DNA of 64,000 nt, taken from positions 17,257,664-17,321,663 of the forward strand of contig CM049315.1 in NCBI GenBank assembly GCA_026874595.1. The letters are read 5' to 3'. Source of the DNA: Sipunculus nudus. Taxonomy: Eukaryota > Annelida > Sipuncula > Golfingiida > Sipunculidae. Under the pieces are notes generated by a model. The model had not been told where the DNA came from and searched no databases. It saw only the letters and a list, made by a program, of their open reading frames with translations. How positions within the stretch are numbered: position 1 is the first letter of the stretch; the number at the start of each line of letters is the position of its first letter. The translations under genes and the position numbers were made by a program. Below, in pieces: positions 61,640 through 64,000 of the stretch.

Positions 61640-62720
61640 CATTTTATTCACATTTGTGCCCATCAGACTAACAGGGTGTTAAATCATGTTCTCTAACAAT
61701 GCTTGCAGAAAATGGGTTACAGTGACATTATTTCAGGTTTCCAAGAATTTTTACAGGAACCTCCCTTTATCTTAATCAAATTAGAAGTTTTTAGGTCAAA
61801 ATGTAACCATCGTTCAAATCTGTCATATAGGGTGCTCAAATCATGTTCTTTCCCATATCTGGCAGAATATAGGTCATCATGACCTAATTTCAGACTTCCG
61901 AGCAGATTTGCCCAAGACCTCCCTGGATATACAGAAAAAAAAGTCTAGGTCTAACGGTTACAGTTTTTATCCTTTACCAGCCAGATTGCTTCATTTAAAG
62001 GTCTAAAAATAGAGGAATAAAAAGCGTAAAAAAAGTAGAAAAAATACAGTTGGTGCCATTAGTCTGCAGAAACTGATAAACCATTCCATGGTCAAAATGC
62101 ATGCATGAATATAGCTCAACTTAGAAGATTCTTTGTCAAATAGTTACGATTTGGGCTCTGTTAACGGACAACTTTTTCATTGTAAGGTCTAAAAATAGAG
62201 AAAAAAATTGAAAAAATACATGTGGAACCATCAGTCTGCAGGAAGTGATGAAACTCCATGATCAATATGCATACAAAGACTGATGGCGATCAATGCATTA
62301 GCTATTCAGAAACTAGAGCTTTTGATTATTCGGGGGGGGGGGGGACTTATGAGCCCCATAGCTCGGAGGATATGAGTAACAGAGAGACGTAATTTCAGGT
62401 TTCCAAGGAGATTTTTCATGGACCTCCCTGGAAGTCATGTAAAAATTCTGTGTCCAACGGTTACGATGTGTGCCCTTTTAACGACGACTGCATCTTTAAA
62501 GATTTTAAAAATAAAGAGAAAAATGCTTAAAAATTCGAATAAAATACAGGTGGAACCACCAGTCTTCAGGAAGTGATGAATCTCCATGATCCATATACAT
62601 GCAAAGAATCATTGCGATTAATTCATTAGTTTTTTAAATTTTTATCATTGTTGGGGGGTACTTAAGAGGTCCCATAGCTTGAAGGATATGGGTAACAGAT
62701 ATCTAATTTCAGGTTTCCAA
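61640..62720 (-). repeat. ~300-bp tandem-unit element, inverse of that at 44.2 kb
   Basis: Units share 'aatttcaggtttccaag', 'gacctccctgga', 'aacggttacgat.tg.gccc' and 'agtctgcaggaa..gatgaa', at about 61.7-61.98, 61.98-62.15, 62.15-62.46 and 62.46-62.72 kb with indels. Reverse-complemented, they match the family at 44205-45250. A G10 tract is at about 62333. Confidence 0.7.
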
Positions 62721-62749
62721 TCATCTGAGCAGAAAACACATTCTGTTGA

Positions 62750-64000
62750 ATACAGAGGCCTGGTGATTCAAACATGCGCGGTGATTTGGGGCAAACTTTC
62801 ACTGGTAATGTAGCGAATGCGTACAGACGAACTATTGAGCTCTTCTATTGACGTTTAATGACATATCAGCGTCATATAATATACTTAGCACGGTTTGTTA
62901 AATTATTTGTAGACCTTCAAATATTTATACCATCGTTTCAGCCGTGTCTTGTATATGTCTCTAAGATATCCGTACTTTGATTCCTATTTGCTCCCCTACT
63001 TTTAGGAAAAACCTGAGTGACCATAATCTCATAGCATCTCAAGCTAAACGACGAAGTGTAATTACTGCCATGGACCAACTTTTCTATTCAATAATTTAAA
63101 AGGTTAATTTCTCATTTAATCGTATGACCTATGAGATAAACACTGCGTATTCAGCAAAGTTCTGAAGCACATGTTAGCAAAGTTCAATTGCATTTTATTA
63201 TACCCAACACGTTCAAAACTTGTGGCAAAGCCGATTATGAAGACTAAACGACAGCACTGAAAATAAATTAAGGTGGCTTTGGGCTACAACAATGGGCGGC
63301 GTGCTTGGATTATACGGTTAGACAGGTCAAATAGTACATTTCCCCGACCCCCAAAACCAAAAAAATCTATACACTGAAGAGTACTGCAAGCAAAATCATT
63401 GGAACAATAATTTTCAAAATGGAGGAGAAGGACCATCCTAGGTTTAAGTACTTTTTCCTGGTTCCTCCATCTGTTTATAGGGAAACACCCTAGCCAGATT
63501 GTCTGATTAGCATTCAGAGAAATCAAATCGATGGAACCACGGATCACAATATCTCCTTATGGGAGGTTGCAGAGAAAATAGCTTTTTTTAGCATAAAATC
63601 GTCGCCAATGTTAGAATATAAGAAAAATGTAGATGAAATCACAAATGTAATATCGAATATGAATTACTTGACCCCAACCTTGAAATTTATATACTGATTA
63701 ATATTGCATGCCAAACCATTGAAAATATAAATTTAAAAGTGACATATGGAGGCCAGTTTGGATTTCGAGCTCTCTTCGATTATGCCAACACTTTGGCGAG
63801 GGACACCCTCGCAAAATGTTTTTATCTACCTCTTTCCCTCTAAAGAAGACAAATATACTAACAAACTAACCTTCGGCTCCAGGGTCTACTTTCTACTTTC
63901 TGGTTTCCCAAAAGATAAGAAACAAAACAATATGTAATGTAAAATAAATTAATATATATACCATATAATTTTATACACACAGACGACCACCAATATGCAC
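62750..64000. other. No gene seen
   Basis: AT-rich sequence. Short frames (63284-63547 minus, 63746-63937 plus) have no recognisable domain or splice signals. Confidence 0.4.

Noticed and set aside
1-64000. CRISPR arrays, operons, rRNA genes
   Set aside because: All direct repeats here are contiguous mini- or microsatellites without unique spacers. The gene structure is eukaryotic, and no rRNA-like sequence was recognised.

Overview
The window is AT-rich animal DNA: GT-AG introns, long (TA)n microsatellites, and non-LTR, LTR and DNA transposon debris. There is no prokaryotic gene layout. Tandem-repeat elements ending in (GGAC)n and carrying a 'TCAAGGTCACTGTGACC'-like core are typical of marine lophotrochozoans, so a mollusc or a relative is my best guess; this is inference only.

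Host genes. The only convincing host genes form one small family that I do not recognise. Each encodes a secreted precursor: a signal peptide, a short peptide with six cysteines spaced C-x3-C-x3-C-(4 hydrophobic)-C-x3-C-x3-C and followed by dibasic residues, then an EF-hand region on two further exons. Gene C is on the minus strand at 3607-6216. Gene A is on the plus strand at 32379-34033. Gene B is on the plus strand at 45491-47320 and has lost or replaced its signal-peptide half-exon. A relic (D) of the gene C 3' end lies at 11630-12090 on the minus strand. Intron phases (0 then 1) and the 74-bp last exon are the same in A and C. A and B lie in a segmental duplication (about 27505-38445 and 43105-49755) whose exons are far better conserved than its introns. 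Copy A alone has a LINE insertion and copy B alone a 1-kb tandem-repeat element.

Transposons. 13.4-23.5 kb is a graveyard of LTR elements: a decayed Ty3/Gypsy integrase on the plus strand (14.0-16.0), a nearly full-length but dead Gypsy on the minus strand inside a 42-bp minisatellite (17.4-21.55), and a third Gypsy integrase on the minus strand (22.75-23.46). 53.5-60.95 kb is a nest. A minus-strand CR1/L2-like LINE is interrupted by a 704-bp solo LTR with a clean 5-bp target duplication, and by a 5.8-kb DNA element with 230-270-bp terminal inverted repeats. That element carries a decayed multi-exon gene for a large protein of a family with no name I know. The rest of the window is dispersed tandem-repeat elements, minisatellites, microsatellites and long AT-rich stretches in which I see no gene.

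The two candidates for something undescribed are the Cys-rich/EF-hand precursor family and the inverted-repeat element with its intron-bearing gene.
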